Source: Pseudomonas sp. RIT623 (lineage in GTDB: Bacteria; Pseudomonadota; Gammaproteobacteria; Pseudomonadales; Pseudomonadaceae). Taken from it: a DNA stretch of 64,000 nucleotides. Made by a program: the position numbers and the translations under genes. The stretch covers positions 124,001 to 188,000 of the forward strand of contig NZ_SOZA01000001.1 in assembly GCF_004519305.1 (NCBI RefSeq), given 5' to 3'. How positions within the stretch are numbered: position 1 is the stretch's first letter; the number at the start of each line of letters is the position of its first letter. Positions 52,963-63,497 of this stretch are shown in pieces. The notes under the pieces are model-generated. The model was not told the origin of the DNA. It made no database searches and was given only the letters and a program-made list of their open reading frames with translations.

Positions 52963-55710
52963 TTAGTGAGCTTCGTCCCAATTCGAGCCAACGCCCGCTT
53001 CCACCAGCAACGGCACATCCAGTTGCGCCGCGCCGCTCATGTGGACCCGAATCTCGGCTTTCACCTGTTCGACCAGGTCTTCGCGCACCTCGAGCACCAG
53101 TTCGTCGTGCACCTGCAGGATCACCCGCGCATCCAGCCCGCTCTCGGTCAGCCAGTTGTCCACCGCCACCATGGCGCGCTTGATGATGTCCGCCGCGGTG
53201 CCCTGCATCGGCGCGTTGATCGCGGTGCGCTCGGCGCCTTTGCGCAAGGCCGGGTTCTTGGCGTTGATGTCCGGCAGGTACAGCCGCCGCCCGAACAGGG
53301 TTTCGACGAAGCCCTTTTCAGCGGCCTGGGCGCGGGTGCGCTCCATATAGGCCAGCACCCCTGGATAACGGGCGAAATAGCGGTCGATATAGTCCTGCGA
53401 CTGCTTGCGATCGACGCCAATCTGTTTGGCCAGGCCGAAAGCGCTCATGCCATAGATCAGGCCGAAGTTGATCGCCTTGGCGCTACGGCGCTGGTCGGTG
53501 GTGACGTTCTCGAGGGCGACACCGAACACTTCCGCGGCAGTGGCGCGGTGCACGTCCAGGTCGTTGCGGAAGGCGTGCAGCAGCCCTTCGTCCTTGGCCA
53601 GGTGGGCCATGATCCGCAGCTCGATCTGCGAATAGTCCGCCGCCAGCAGTTTGTAGCCGGGGCTGGCGACGAAGGCCTGGCGAATGCGCCGGCCCTCGGC
53701 GGTGCGGATCGGTATGTTCTGCAGGTTCGGGTCGCTGGACGACAGCCGGCCGGTGGCGGCCACGGCCTGCTGGTAGGAGGTATGGATACGCCCGGTGCGC
53801 GGGTTGATCTGCCCCGGCAACTTGTCGGTGTAGGTGCTCTTGAGCTTGCTCAGGCTGCGGTACTGCATCAGCACCTTGGGCAGCGGGTAGCCTTGCTCGG
53901 CCAATTCATCCAGCACCGCCTCGGCGGTGGACGGCTGGCCCTTGGCGGTCTTGCTCAGCACCGGCATGCCCAGCTTGTCATAAAGAATCGCGCCAAGCTG
54001 CTTGGGCGAGCCGAGGTTGAATTCCTCGCCGGCCAGCTCGAACGCCTCGCGCTCCAGCTCGACCAGCTTGGCCCCCAGCTCGCCGCTCTGCACGCCGAGC
54101 AGCGCGGCATCGACCAGCGCGCCCTGGCGCTCGATCTTGGCCAGCACCGGCACCAGCGGCATCTCGATGTCCATCAGCACCGGCAGCACGCTGGGGGTCT
54201 TGGCCAGGCGCGCCTGCAAGGCCTGGTGCAGGCGCAGGGTGATGTCGGCGTCCTCGGCGGCGTAGGGGCCGGCCTTGTCCAGTGGGATCTGGTTGAAGGT
54301 CAGCTGCTTGGCGCCCTTGCCGGCGATGTCCTCGAAGCCGATGGTGGTGTGGTCCAGGTACTTCTGCGCCAGGCTGTCCATGTCGTGACGGGTGGCGGTG
54401 GAGTCGAGCACATAGGACTCGAGCATGGTGTCGTAGGCCACGCCGCGCATGTGGATGGCCGGGCTGCCGTTGGCCAGGATGTTGATGTCGTACTTGGCGT
54501 TCTGGCCGATCTTGCCCTTGGCCGGGTCCTCCAGCAGCGGCTTGAGCGCCAGCAGCACTTGCTCGCGGTCCAGCTGGGCCGGGGCGCCTTCGTAGTCATG
54601 GGCCAGCGGTACATAGGCCGCCTCGTGCGGCGTTACCGCGAACGACAGGCCGACCAGTTGCGCCTGCTGGGCATCGAGGCCGGTGGTTTCGGTGTCGAAG
54701 GCAAACAATGGCGCCTGACGCAGTTTTTCCAGCCAGGCGTCGAAGCGCGCCTGGTCGAGGATGGTTTCGTACTGCGGCTCGACCTTGAGGGCGGGCGCCT
54801 CGGCCGCCACGGCGGTGTCTCCAGCCTGGCTGGCCTCGCGCTGCACGTCGGCGACCCAGCTCTTGAACTCCATCTCGGTGTACAACGCCAACAGGGTTTC
54901 TCGGTCTGGCGCGCCGCATACCAGCGCATCGACCTCGACATCCAGCTCGACATCGCACTTGATGGTGGCCAACTCGTAGGAGAGGAACGCCGCGTCACGG
55001 TGTTCCTGGAGCTTGGCCGGCAGGGTCTTGGCGCCACGGATGGCCAGCGCCGGGACCTTGTCGAGGTTCTCGTACAAATCGCGCAGGCCGCCGCCGATGC
55101 CGGTCAGCAGGCCGACCGCGGTCTTCTCGCCGACGCCCGGCACGCCTGGAATGTTGTCGACCTTGTCACCCATCAGGGCGAGGAAGTCGATGATGTGCTC
55201 AGGACCGACGCCGAATTTTTCGTGCACGCCCGCCACGTCCAGCACACTGCCGGTCATGGTGTTGACCAGGGTAACGTGGCCATCCACCAACTGCGCCATG
55301 TCCTTGTCACCGGTCGAGATGATCACCGGACGACCGGCCGCCGCGCTGCTGCGCGCCAAGGTGCCGATCACGTCGTCGGCCTCGACGCCCTCGACGCACA
55401 GCAGCGGATAGCCCAGGGCGCGCACGCTGGCGTGCAGCGGCTCGACTTGCACCCGCAGGTCGTCGGGCATGCTCGGGCGGTTGGCCTTGTACTCGGCGAA
55501 CATGGCGTCGCGGAAGGTCCCGCCCTTGGCGTCGAAGACCACTGCGAACAGGCTGTCGGGGTATTGCTTGCGCAGGCTCTTGAGCATGTTCAGCACGCCC
55601 TTGACGGCACCGGTGGGCATGCCCTTGGAGGTGGTCAGCGGCGGTAGCGCGTGAAAGGCGCGGTAGAGGTAGGACGAACCGTCCACCAGGACGAGGGGCG
55701 CTTGGCTCAT
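52963..55710 (-). CDS. polA: DNA polymerase I
   Basis: The 915-residue polymerase has all three activities. Residues 1-300 form the 5'-3' exonuclease ([15 protein letters not shown]). About 310-510 is the 3'-5' proofreading domain with the DEDD pattern ([11 protein letters not shown]). About 530-915 is the polymerase, with motif A ([14 protein letters not shown]), motif B ([14 protein letters not shown]) and motif C ([11 protein letters not shown]). It repairs and matures DNA. The start at 55710 gives the family N-terminus [12 protein letters not shown]. It is divergent from the DUF2782 gene. Confidence 0.96.
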   Translation of the reverse strand: MSQAPLVLVDGSSYLYRAFHALPPLTTSKGMPTGAVKGVLNMLKSLRKQYPDSLFAVVFDAKGGTFRDAMFAEYKANRPSMPDDLRVQVEPLHASVRALGYPLLCVEGVEADDVIGTLARSSAAAGRPVIISTGDKDMAQLVDGHVTLVNTMTGSVLDVAGVHEKFGVGPEHIIDFLALMGDKVDNIPGVPGVGEKTAVGLLTGIGGGLRDLYENLDKVPALAIRGAKTLPAKLQEHRDAAFLSYELATIKCDVELDVEVDALVCGAPDRETLLALYTEMEFKSWVADVQREASQAGDTAVAAEAPALKVEPQYETILDQARFDAWLEKLRQAPLFAFDTETTGLDAQQAQLVGLSFAVTPHEAAYVPLAHDYEGAPAQLDREQVLLALKPLLEDPAKGKIGQNAKYDINILANGSPAIHMRGVAYDTMLESYVLDSTATRHDMDSLAQKYLDHTTIGFEDIAGKGAKQLTFNQIPLDKAGPYAAEDADITLRLHQALQARLAKTPSVLPVLMDIEMPLVPVLAKIERQGALVDAALLGVQSGELGAKLVELEREAFELAGEEFNLGSPKQLGAILYDKLGMPVLSKTAKGQPSTAEAVLDELAEQGYPLPKVLMQYRSLSKLKSTYTDKLPGQINPRTGRIHTSYQQAVAATGRLSSSDPNLQNIPIRTAEGRRIRQAFVASPGYKLLAADYSQIELRIMAHLAKDEGLLHAFRNDLDVHRATAAEVFGVALENVTTDQRRSAKAINFGLIYGMSAFGLAKQIGVDRKQSQDYIDRYFARYPGVLAYMERTRAQAAEKGFVETLFGRRLYLPDINAKNPALRKGAERTAINAPMQGTAADIIKRAMVAVDNWLTESGLDARVILQVHDELVLEVREDLVEQVKAEIRVHMSGAAQLDVPLLVEAGVGSNWDEAH

Positions 55711-55784
55711 GAGGAGAATCAACCTTTTCGGCGGGTCCGGAGCTAGAATAGCCGGATCAATGACGACAAAAGGACTAGGTTATC

Positions 55785-56075
55785 ATGCGCACACTCAATC
55801 GCCTGTTACTGCTCGGTCTGCTGGCCACCATGCCAGTCGTCACCCAGGCGGCGGACGAAGCCCCATCGGCCGATCCCGATGTAACCATTCGCACGGAAGG
55901 CGATAAAACCATCCAGGAATACCGGCAGAACGGCTTCCTGTATGCGATCAAGGTCACGCCGAAGGGCGGCAAACCTTATTTCCTGGTACGCGCCGATGGC
56001 ACCGACGCCAATTTCATTCGCTCAGACCAGCCGGACATGCTGATTCCGTCCTGGAAAATCTTCGAGTGGAAGTAG
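55785..56075 (+). CDS. DUF2782 family periplasmic protein
   Basis: A secreted protein of 96 residues with signal peptide (ending VVTQA). The mature part has the DUF2782 pattern, TIRTEGDKTIQEYRQNGFLYAIKVTPKGG and DMLIPSWKIFEW. The function is unknown. AAAGGA precedes the ATG. A hairpin GGCACTTCC-CGGC-GGAAGTGCC (56101-56122) lies before thrB, so the two genes may be separated by a weak stop. Pairing with thrB is conserved in pseudomonads. Confidence 0.84.
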   Translation: MRTLNRLLLLGLLATMPVVTQAADEAPSADPDVTIRTEGDKTIQEYRQNGFLYAIKVTPKGGKPYFLVRADGTDANFIRSDQPDMLIPSWKIFEWK

Positions 56076-56142
56076 GCTCGCGTACCGTTCATATCAACCA
56101 GGCACTTCCCGGCGGAAGTGCCCGCATGGGCAATTCTTCAAC

Positions 56143-57093
56143 ATGTCAGTCTTCACCCCTGTGTCCCGGCCTGAGCTGGAAACCTTTCTGGCGCCCTATG
56201 AGCTGGGCCGCCTGCTCGACTTCCAGGGTATCGCCGCCGGTACCGAGAACAGCAATTTCTTCGTCAGTCTGGAAAATGGGGAGTTCGTTCTCACACTGAT
56301 CGAGCGCGGGCCGGCTGAAGACATGCCGTTCTTCATCGAACTGCTCGACGTGCTGCACGATGCCGACATGCCCGTGCCCTACGCCGTGCGCGACCGCGAC
56401 GGTAATGGCCTGCGCGAACTGTGCGGCAAGCCTGCACTGCTGCAGCCGCGACTGTCGGGCAAGCACATCAAACTGCCGAACAACCAGCACTGCGCCCAGG
56501 TCGGCGAGTTGCTGGCGCACATTCACCTGGCCACCCGCGAGCGCATCATCGAGCGCCGTACCGACCGGGGCCTGGACTGGATGCTCGAATCAGGCGCCGA
56601 ACTGCTGCCGAGCCTGAACCAGGAGCAAACCGGGCTGCTGCAACCGGCGCTGGCGGAAATCACCGCGCATAAGGCGCAGATCCTCGCCCTGCCCAAGGCC
56701 AACCTGCACGCCGACCTGTTCCGTGACAACGTGATGTTCGAAGGCACCCACCTAACCGGCCTGATCGACTTCTACAACGCCTGCTCCGGGCCGATGCTGT
56801 ATGACATCGCCATCACCGTGAACGACTGGTGCCTGGACGAGCAGGGTGGTATCGACCTGCCGCGCGCCCAGGCATTGCTGGGCGCCTACGCGGCACTGCG
56901 ACCGTTCACCGCCGCTGAAGCGCAGCTGTGGCCGGTGATGCTGCGGGTGGCGTGCGTGCGCTTTTGGCTGTCGCGCCTGATCGCGGCGCAGGCGTTCGCC
57001 GGGATGGACGTGATGATCCATGACCCGAGCGAATTCGAGGTGCGTCTGGCGCAACGCCAGCAAGTGGCGTTGAAGCTGCCCTTCGCCTTGTAG
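56143..57093 (+). CDS. thrB: homoserine kinase ThrB
   Basis: A cytosolic kinase of 316 residues, of the aminoglycoside-phosphotransferase-like (type II) family. It phosphorylates homoserine in threonine synthesis. The catalytic loop NLHADLFRDNVMF (about 186-198) supplies the Asp and Asn, and GLIDFYNACSG the metal-binding DFG-like Asp. No strong ribosome binding site precedes the ATG. It follows the DUF2782 gene. Confidence 0.92.
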   Translation: MSVFTPVSRPELETFLAPYELGRLLDFQGIAAGTENSNFFVSLENGEFVLTLIERGPAEDMPFFIELLDVLHDADMPVPYAVRDRDGNGLRELCGKPALLQPRLSGKHIKLPNNQHCAQVGELLAHIHLATRERIIERRTDRGLDWMLESGAELLPSLNQEQTGLLQPALAEITAHKAQILALPKANLHADLFRDNVMFEGTHLTGLIDFYNACSGPMLYDIAITVNDWCLDEQGGIDLPRAQALLGAYAALRPFTAAEAQLWPVMLRVACVRFWLSRLIAAQAFAGMDVMIHDPSEFEVRLAQRQQVALKLPFAL

Positions 57094-57146
57094 ATCGCGC
57101 CGGCCTGGCCGCCGGCCAATGTGGATTTCACCGCCGTCCCTACCCC

Positions 57147-57184
57147 TGTAGGAGCGCCCTTCGCGACACAAGGCCGCTCCTGCA
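57147..57184. repeat. compact REP hairpin
   Basis: TGTAGGAGCGCCC and its partner in GACACAAGGCCGCTCCTGCA form a short imperfect hairpin with a 13-base core. It lies between the convergent thrB and znuA genes. Confidence 0.75.
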
Positions 57185-57204
57185 GGGTGCTACAAATAAC
57201 GACC

Positions 57205-58113
57205 CTAGAGCTGTTCCAGGCAGCCAGCCAGGTCGCCGCCCAGTTTTTCCAGCAAACGCTCATAGCCCTTGCCATCCACCTTGTCGGTGCCACCCAGCGC
57301 ATCCAACTCGGCCAACCGCACCGGCAACCCGGCCGTCAGCGTCTCGGCCAAACGCGGGCGCAGTGGCGGCTCGCTGAACACGCAGGTCTTGCCCACTTCC
57401 TGCAGACGCTTGCGCATGGCGGCGACGTGCTGCGCGCCCGGCTGCACCTCGGAGGCCACGCTGAACACGCCGGTGTGCTTCAGGCCATAGGCGGCCTCGA
57501 AGTAGTCGAATGCCTCGTGAAACACGAAGTAAGGCTTGCCGGCGATGCCCGCCACACGCTGCTTGATGCGCGCATCCAGGGCATCCAGGCGCTCGACGAA
57601 CTGCTTGAGGTTGGCCTGGTAGCGCGGGGCATTAGCCGAGTCGGCCGCAGCCAGGTCGCCAGCCATCTTCGTCGCGATCACCCGGGCATTCAGCGACGAC
57701 AGCCACAGGTGCGCATCGAGGCTGCCCGGACGGTGGTCGTGGTCATGATCGTCGTGGTCTTCCTCGTCATGGGAGTGGCTGTCCTCACCGAAATGACGCA
57801 ACTGCATGCCCGACAGCGACTGCACGGCCACGGTCGGCTTGGGACGACTCTTCAGCACGCGGGGCAGGAAACCTTCCATGTCCGGGCCGACCCAGTACAG
57901 CAGGTCGGCATCGGCGACCTTGCGCACGTCGGAGGGGCGCAGTGCATAGTTGTGCGGGGAGGCGCCCGGCGGCAGCAGCACGTCGGGGCTGCCGACACCG
58001 TCCTGCACGGCGGCGGCGATCTGTTGCAGGGGCTTGATGCTGGTCAGCACACGCACGTCGGCGTGCGCCGAAAAAGCGATGAAAGCGACAAAGAGGGCAA
58101 GGAATCGGGACAC
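57205..58113 (-). CDS. znuA: zinc ABC transporter substrate-binding protein ZnuA
   Basis: A periplasmic zinc-binding protein of 302 residues with a signal peptide ([14 protein letters not shown]). It has a His/Asp-rich loop ([17 protein letters not shown], about 118-134) and conserved zinc ligands in later HEAFDYF and DAHLWLS segments. It delivers zinc to ZnuBC. The GTG at 58113 gives the expected family length; the longer frame is the antisense of zur. A Zur-like palindrome lies in the 66 bases shared with zur. Confidence 0.92.
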   Translation of the reverse strand: MSRFLALFVAFIAFSAHADVRVLTSIKPLQQIAAAVQDGVGSPDVLLPPGASPHNYALRPSDVRKVADADLLYWVGPDMEGFLPRVLKSRPKPTVAVQSLSGMQLRHFGEDSHSHDEEDHDDHDHDHRPGSLDAHLWLSSLNARVIATKMAGDLAAADSANAPRYQANLKQFVERLDALDARIKQRVAGIAGKPYFVFHEAFDYFEAAYGLKHTGVFSVASEVQPGAQHVAAMRKRLQEVGKTCVFSEPPLRPRLAETLTAGLPVRLAELDALGGTDKVDGKGYERLLEKLGGDLAGCLEQL

Positions 58114-58140
58114 GGTGGATACTCGGGTCGTCAGAAACAG

Positions 58141-58153
58141 GTAACATAATAAC
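58141..58153. promoter_or_regulatory. putative Zur operator between znuA and zur
   Basis: GTAACATAATAAC, in an AT-rich window between the divergent znuA and zur genes, resembles the Zur box (GTTATANNATAAC-like). It is only partly palindromic, so the exact site and boundary are uncertain. It would repress both genes when zinc is plentiful. Confidence 0.55.
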
Positions 58154-58179
58154 GTCTCCATCCAGAACCGTCGCTGCCC

Positions 58180-58665
58180 ATGTCCATCACGCCGCTGGCC
58201 CACCGTCCCCACGATCATTCCCACTGCGTGCACAGCGCGCTGGCCGAGGCCGATGCGCTGTGCAACCGCCAGGGCCTGCGCCTGACCGCCCTGCGCCGGC
58301 GGGTGCTGGAGCTGGTGTGGCAGAGCCACAAGCCATTGGGCGCCTACGACATCCTCGCCGTGCTCAGCGAACAGGACGGCCGCCGCGCAGCGCCACCGAC
58401 GGTGTACCGCGCCCTGGACTTCCTCCTCGACAACGGCCTGGTGCACCGCATCGCCTCGCTCAACGCCTTCATCGGTTGCAGCCACCCCGAGCACGCGCAC
58501 CAGGGCCAGTTCCTGATCTGTCGCGCCTGCCACGTGGCCATCGAGCTGGAACAGGACAGCATCAGCAACGCCATCGTCGACAGCGCCAAGGCCGTGGGTT
58601 TCGCCGTCGAGACCCAGACCGTCGAAGTGGTCGGCCTGTGCGGCAACTGCCGGGGCAAGGCATGA
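58180..58665 (+). CDS. zur: zinc uptake regulator Zur (Fur family)
   Basis: A Fur-family repressor of 161 residues. A His-rich N-terminal segment ([11 protein letters not shown]) precedes the winged helix (about 30-90, RRRVLELVW and [15 protein letters not shown]). Zinc-binding cysteines are in LICRACHV and GLCGNCRG. It senses zinc and represses znuA and znuCB. Its stop overlaps the znuC ATG by 4 bases, so repressor and transporter are translated together. Confidence 0.92.
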   Translation: MSITPLAHRPHDHSHCVHSALAEADALCNRQGLRLTALRRRVLELVWQSHKPLGAYDILAVLSEQDGRRAAPPTVYRALDFLLDNGLVHRIASLNAFIGCSHPEHAHQGQFLICRACHVAIELEQDSISNAIVDSAKAVGFAVETQTVEVVGLCGNCRGKA

Positions 58666-59435
58666 GCGACGCCCTGATCCGCCTCGAGCAGGTCGGCGTC
58701 AGCTTCGGCGGCGAGGCGGTGCTCGACAGCATCGACTTGTCGGTGGCCCCCGGCCAGATCGTCACCCTGATCGGCCCTAACGGCGCCGGCAAGACCACCC
58801 TGGTGCGCGCCGTGCTGGGCCTGCTCAAGCCACACCGCGGCAAGGTCTGGCGCAAGCCAAGGCTGCGCATCGGCTACATGCCGCAGAAAATCCAGGTGGA
58901 CGCCACGCTGCCGCTGTCGGTGCTGCGTTTCCTGCGCCTGGTGCCCGGGGTAGGCCGCGCGGCGGCCTTGTCGGCATTGCAGGAGGTCGGCGCCGAGCAG
59001 GTGATCGACAGCCCGATCCAGACCATTTCCGGCGGCGAGATGCAACGCGTGCTGCTGGCCCGCGCGCTGCTGCGCGAGCCCGAACTGCTGGTGCTGGACG
59101 AGCCGGTACAGGGCGTCGACGTGGTCGGCCAGACCGAGTTGTACAACCTCATCACCCGCCTGCGCGACCGCCACGGTTGCGGCGTGCTGATGGTCAGCCA
59201 CGACCTGCACCTGGTGATGAGCGCCACCGACCAGGTGGTCTGCCTCAACCGCCACGTGTGCTGCTCGGGCCACCCCGAACAGGTCAGCAACGACCCGGCC
59301 TTCGTCGAGCTGTTCGGCCAGAACGCCCCGAGCCTGGCGGTCTACCATCACCATCACGATCACAGTCACGACCTGCATGGCGCGGTGATCGCCCCTAGCG
59401 CCCATGTCCACGGAGAGCATTGCAAGCATGGCTGA
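58662..59435 (+). CDS. znuC: zinc ABC transporter ATPase ZnuC
   Basis: The ATPase has 257 residues. It has Walker [10 protein letters not shown] (about 38-46), signature ISGGEMQRV, Walker [13 protein letters not shown] and the switch His in MVSHDLH. A His-rich C-terminal tail (HHHHDHSHD, then VHGEHCKHG) is typical of zinc transporter ATPases. ATG 58662 overlaps zur as ATGA. The frame extends upstream only as a shadow of zur. Confidence 0.94.
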   Translation: MSDALIRLEQVGVSFGGEAVLDSIDLSVAPGQIVTLIGPNGAGKTTLVRAVLGLLKPHRGKVWRKPRLRIGYMPQKIQVDATLPLSVLRFLRLVPGVGRAAALSALQEVGAEQVIDSPIQTISGGEMQRVLLARALLREPELLVLDEPVQGVDVVGQTELYNLITRLRDRHGCGVLMVSHDLHLVMSATDQVVCLNRHVCCSGHPEQVSNDPAFVELFGQNAPSLAVYHHHHDHSHDLHGAVIAPSAHVHGEHCKHG

Positions 59436-60210
59436 TTTTCTTCTCTACGCCCTGCTTGCCGGTTTGTCCCTGGCCCTGGTCGCCGGCCCGCTGGGTTCGT
59501 TCGTGGTGTGGCGGCGCATGGCCTATTTCGGCGACACGCTGTCCCATGCCGCGCTGCTGGGCGTGGCCCTGGGCTTCGCGCTGGATGTCAGCCCGGCGCT
59601 GGCGGTAACCGTCGGCTGCCTGTTGCTGGCGATCCTGCTGGTCACCCTGCAACAGCGCCAGCCGCTGGCCTCGGACACCCTGCTCGGCATTCTTGCCCCC
59701 AGCACCTTGTCCCTGGGCCTGGTGGTGCTGAGTTTCATGCACGACGTGCGCATCGACCTGATGGCCTACCTGTTCGGCGACCTGTTGGCGATCAGTACCA
59801 CGGACCTGGCCTGGATACTCGGCGGCAGCGCGCTGGTGCTGGCGCTGCTGGCGGTGTTCTGGCGGCCGCTGCTGGCAGTGACCGTGCACGAGGAGCTGGC
59901 CATGGTCGAAGGCCTGCCGGTGGCGGGCCTGCGCCTGGCGTTGATGCTGCTGATCGCGGTGGTGATCGCGGTGGCGATGAAGATCGTCGGCGTGCTGCTG
60001 ATCACTTCGTTGCTGATCATTCCGGCCGCCGCGGCACAACGTCACGCCCGCTCGCCGGAACAGATGGCCCTGGGTGCCAGCCTGCTGGGTGTTAGCGCTG
60101 TGTGCGGCGGCCTGGCACTATCGTGGTTCAAGGACACCCCGGCCGGACCGTCGATCGTGGTCTGCGCGGCAGTGCTATTCTTGCTGAGCCTGGCGTTGCC
60201 CAAACGCTGA
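59428..60210 (+). CDS. znuB: zinc ABC transporter permease ZnuB
   Basis: An inner-membrane permease of 260 residues of the ABC-3 type with about eight helices. Motifs are [20 protein letters not shown] (about 29-48) and the cytoplasmic EAA-like loop [16 protein letters not shown] 59428 overlaps znuC by 8 bases. GGAG lies 12 bases upstream of it. It completes zur-znuC-znuB. Confidence 0.93.
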   Translation: MADFLLYALLAGLSLALVAGPLGSFVVWRRMAYFGDTLSHAALLGVALGFALDVSPALAVTVGCLLLAILLVTLQQRQPLASDTLLGILAPSTLSLGLVVLSFMHDVRIDLMAYLFGDLLAISTTDLAWILGGSALVLALLAVFWRPLLAVTVHEELAMVEGLPVAGLRLALMLLIAVVIAVAMKIVGVLLITSLLIIPAAAAQRHARSPEQMALGASLLGVSAVCGGLALSWFKDTPAGPSIVVCAAVLFLLSLALPKR

Positions 60211-60338
60211 AATATCTGGATGCGCGCAGGCGCATCCTGCAACCTTTTCAGCGGTTGCAGGTCTGTAGGACTTGTTTTCGAGCGTGCGCACCTGGGTGTA
60301 GACTTGCTCGCTTTTTGCGCAAATAGAGAGTCGCAGGA

Positions 60339-61043
60339 ATGAAGCCGTTCGCCTCACGTTATCTGCTTGTTGTTGCGTTTTCCCTGTTCCTGGCTGCGTG
60401 CTCCAGCACCCCGGCAGAACAGCCGACCGCTGTCCAGCCGGATGCCTGGCAGCAGCTGGAGCAAAGCATCGCCAGCAACGAGCTGGCCACCGCCGAGGAC
60501 CAGTTGGCCGCGCTTGCGGCACAAGCGCCAAACGACCCACGGGTCGAGCCGCACCAGCGCCAGCTAGCCGAAGCCTACCTGCAACGCAGCCAGATCGTGT
60601 TGCAAAAAGGTGATGTGAACGCCGCCGCCACCGCCCTGGCGCGTGCCCGTGCGCTGATGCCGCAAGCGCCCGCGCTGACCGGCGGCGACGCCATGGCCCA
60701 GGCGCGCAAGGCCGAGCTGGAAAAAGCCGAGGCCGCGCTCAAGGCCGCCGAAGCCAAGCCCCAGGCACGCCTGATCGACCCGTCCGCGCCGTCTACCGTG
60801 GTGGCGCTGCAGACCACCGACAGCCGCGCCCTACGTCGCCAGCTCGATGACATTGCCGCCGATGTGGTGAACTACCGGTGCGAGGTGGTCTTCCAGGTGC
60901 CGCGTACCCAGGACGCGCCGTGGCTCAAGACCTTGCTGGGAAAACGCGTGCGCAAGCTCGACAGCGGCTTCGCGTTGCAGCAGACGCATAAGATCCAGCG
61001 TTCGCTGCCGGCGCAGGTGGTGCTGGTTCCCCACCAGCAGTGA
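60339..61043 (+). CDS. lipoprotein of unknown function (PA5502-like)
   Basis: An envelope lipoprotein of 234 residues with lipobox LAACSS (Cys near 21). A helical region with tetratricopeptide-like features (ATAEDQLAALAAQAPNDPR to AYLQRSQIVLQKGDVNAAATALARARAL) spans about 45-115, and a second domain follows. The final segment (PWLKTLLGKRVRKLDSGFAL) is beta-rich. The function is unknown. It lies 128 bases after znuB and is the expected next gene in pseudomonads. Confidence 0.75.
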   Translation: MKPFASRYLLVVAFSLFLAACSSTPAEQPTAVQPDAWQQLEQSIASNELATAEDQLAALAAQAPNDPRVEPHQRQLAEAYLQRSQIVLQKGDVNAAATALARARALMPQAPALTGGDAMAQARKAELEKAEAALKAAEAKPQARLIDPSAPSTVVALQTTDSRALRRQLDDIAADVVNYRCEVVFQVPRTQDAPWLKTLLGKRVRKLDSGFALQQTHKIQRSLPAQVVLVPHQQ

Positions 61044-61070
61044 GATAATCGGGCCCGCTGCGCGCCCCAT

Positions 61071-61134
61071 CGCGACACAAGGCCGCTCCTACAGGTGACC
61101 GCGAAATCCCTATAAGAGCGGCCTTGCTTACGCG
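61071..61134. repeat. REP-type repeat overlapping the katE stop codon
   Basis: CGCGACACAAGGCCGCTCCT at 61071 and the divergent partner from 61111 (AAGAGCGGCCTTGCTTACGCG) form an inverted repeat. The right arm includes the katE stop (61128-61130) and the last codons, so the katE 3' end is made of REP sequence. Confidence 0.75.
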
Positions 61135-63272
61135 GGAATACCCTCGGCCGCGGCCTCCCGCGCCCACACCCGATGCCCCTCGACCGCCTTGAAGAAGGCT
61201 TCGAACGTCTTCTGCTCATCGCCCAGCAATAACCCGGCATCCTCCTGCAAACCCAGCTTGTTCAGCAGCAGCTTGGCATCCATCGCCAGCCCCATGGGCT
61301 TGAGGTGCTTGTAGGCCTCGAGCAGGAAGTGCTTGGCCACGCCGCTGTTTTCCAACGCCGCGAGCGACGCCTTGCCAGCCGGCACCCAAACCCCATCGAA
61401 CATCACCGACGGCATGCCCTCCATTGACGCATCCACCGCCAGCGCCTTGCCCCCCTTGGCCTTGACCGGCGCCGAAGTCGGCCCCAGCAGCATCGGCCGC
61501 GCACGTTGCGCCTCCAGCGCCTTGACCAGCTTGTCGACACTCGCCGCGTCCACGCCATCGGCCACCAGCACGGCGACCTTGCGCCCGCTGATGCCGATAT
61601 CCCCGGGGTGGTTCATCTGGCTCAACGCCTTCGACTGGCCGAGCTTGCTGTCCTTGACCTGAACCGTTCCGGCCTTCGGCGCGGGTAGCCCGAGGTTGGC
61701 CGCTACCGCCGCCGCCAGCTTGAGGTCGATGTTGGCCAGGATCTCGTTCACCTCGCGGGCGCGGATCTCCTCACGCTCCACTTTACCCAGCTCGAAGCTG
61801 TAGGCCTTGATGATGTGCTGCTGCTCGGTGGCGCTCATGCTGTGGAAGAACAGCCGCGCCTGGGAGAAGTGATCACCGAACGACTCGCTGCGCTGGCGGA
61901 TCTTGTGCGCGTCGATGCGCTCCTGGTAGCTCTCGAAACCACCATTGCGCGGGGCCGGCGGGGTTTCCCTGGGCCAACCGCCATCGATCGAGTTGGGTTC
62001 ATAGGAGGCCCGCCCTTTGTCGATGGTCATGCGGTGCATGGCATCGCGCTGGCTGCTGTGGTTGGCGGCAATCGGTCGGTTGATCGGAATTTCGTGGAAG
62101 TTCGGCCCACCTAGGCGGCTGATCTGCGTATCGGTGTAGGAGAACAGACGGCCTTGCAGCAACGGGTCATTGGTAAAGTCGATGCCTGGCACGATATGCC
62201 CCGGGCAGAAGGCAATCTGCTCCACTTCGGCGAAGAAGTTGTCCGGGTTGCGATCGAGCACCATCTTGCCCAGCGGCGTCACCGGCACCAGCTCCTCGGG
62301 GATGAGCTTGGTCGGGTCGAGCAGGTCGAAGTCGAACTTGTGCTCGTCGGCCTCCGGCACGATCTGCACGCCCAGTTCCCATTCCGGGTAGTGCCCAGTC
62401 TCGATCGCGTCCCACAGGTCGCGACGGTGGTAATCGGTGTCCTTGCCGGCCAGCTTCTGGGCTTCGTCCCACAGCACCGAGTGCACACCCTGGCGCGGCT
62501 TCCAGTGGAACTTGACGAAGCTGGCCACGCCGTCGGCGTTTACCAGCCGGAAGGTATGCACGCCAAAGCCTTCCATCATGCGCAGGCTACGAGGGATGGC
62601 GCGGTCGGACATGGCCCAGATCACCATGTGCGCCGACTCCGGCACCAGCGAGACGAAGTCCCAGAACGTATCGTGGGCAGAGCCGCCGGTAGGCATCTCG
62701 TTGTGCGGTTCGGGCTTCACCGCATGGACGAAATCGGGAAACTTGATCGCATCCTGGATGAAGAACACCGGCATGTTGTTGCCAACCAGGTCGAAGTTGC
62801 CCTCGTCGGTGTAGAACTTCACCGCGAAACCGCGCACGTCACGCACCGTGTCGCCGGAACCACGCGGCCCCTGCACGGTGGAAAAGCGCACGAATACCGG
62901 GGTGATGGTGTCCGGGTCCTGGAGGAAGCCGGCCTTGGTCAGCGCGGCGTGACAGCCGTAGCTCTGGAAGTAACCATGGGCACCCGTGCCGCGGGCGTGG
63001 ACGATGCGCTCGGGGATGCGCTCATGGTCGAAGTGGGTAATCTTCTCGCGCATGATGAAGTCTTCGAGCAGCGAGGGCCCGCGGGCACCGGCCTTCAGGC
63101 TGTTCTGGTTGTCGGCGACCTTCACCCCCTGATTGGTGCGCAGCGCCTGGCCGCTGGCGTCGCTGCGGAAGTTTTCCAGGCTCTGCAACTTGGCGTTGGT
63201 GTTGGCCCGATCGGGTGTCTGGGTGCCCGCCACCTGGCTTGCTCGTGGCTCCGGCGTGTTCTTGCTGGCCAT
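61128..63272 (-). CDS. katE: large-subunit catalase HPII (KatE)
   Basis: A monofunctional haem catalase of 714 residues, the size of clade II (HPII) enzymes. The catalytic His is about residue 92 ([14 protein letters not shown]), the Asn is in [14 protein letters not shown] and the haem-ligating Tyr is in [15 protein letters not shown]-terminal flavodoxin/DJ-1-like domain (about 560-714, [16 protein letters not shown]) is characteristic. It removes H2O2, especially in stationary phase. GGAGAG precedes the ATG. It is monocistronic. Confidence 0.94.
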   Translation of the reverse strand: MASKNTPEPRASQVAGTQTPDRANTNAKLQSLENFRSDASGQALRTNQGVKVADNQNSLKAGARGPSLLEDFIMREKITHFDHERIPERIVHARGTGAHGYFQSYGCHAALTKAGFLQDPDTITPVFVRFSTVQGPRGSGDTVRDVRGFAVKFYTDEGNFDLVGNNMPVFFIQDAIKFPDFVHAVKPEPHNEMPTGGSAHDTFWDFVSLVPESAHMVIWAMSDRAIPRSLRMMEGFGVHTFRLVNADGVASFVKFHWKPRQGVHSVLWDEAQKLAGKDTDYHRRDLWDAIETGHYPEWELGVQIVPEADEHKFDFDLLDPTKLIPEELVPVTPLGKMVLDRNPDNFFAEVEQIAFCPGHIVPGIDFTNDPLLQGRLFSYTDTQISRLGGPNFHEIPINRPIAANHSSQRDAMHRMTIDKGRASYEPNSIDGGWPRETPPAPRNGGFESYQERIDAHKIRQRSESFGDHFSQARLFFHSMSATEQQHIIKAYSFELGKVEREEIRAREVNEILANIDLKLAAAVAANLGLPAPKAGTVQVKDSKLGQSKALSQMNHPGDIGISGRKVAVLVADGVDAASVDKLVKALEAQRARPMLLGPTSAPVKAKGGKALAVDASMEGMPSVMFDGVWVPAGKASLAALENSGVAKHFLLEAYKHLKPMGLAMDAKLLLNKLGLQEDAGLLLGDEQKTFEAFFKAVEGHRVWAREAAAEGIPA

Positions 63273-63497
63273 GTCCGGCTCTCCTCATCAGTCTTCAGGC
63301 TGCCCCAGGGGGGCTGGTTGAAGTAGTGACTGAGGCGCCGCGGCGAGCGTTCAATCTGGATTACCGGTTGTCGCGTTATGCCCAACGGATTGGACGAATC
63401 GGAAATTAGTGATAAGTACCGCTATTGAAAAAGGCTAAAATGCGCCACCCCGGCACACCGCCAGCCCAATTTCCATGCGCCCCACAAGGTTCGCTCA

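Noticed and set aside
52966..55647. 893-codon plus-strand open frame
   Set aside because: It is the antisense shadow of polA, whose motifs A, B and C are all intact.
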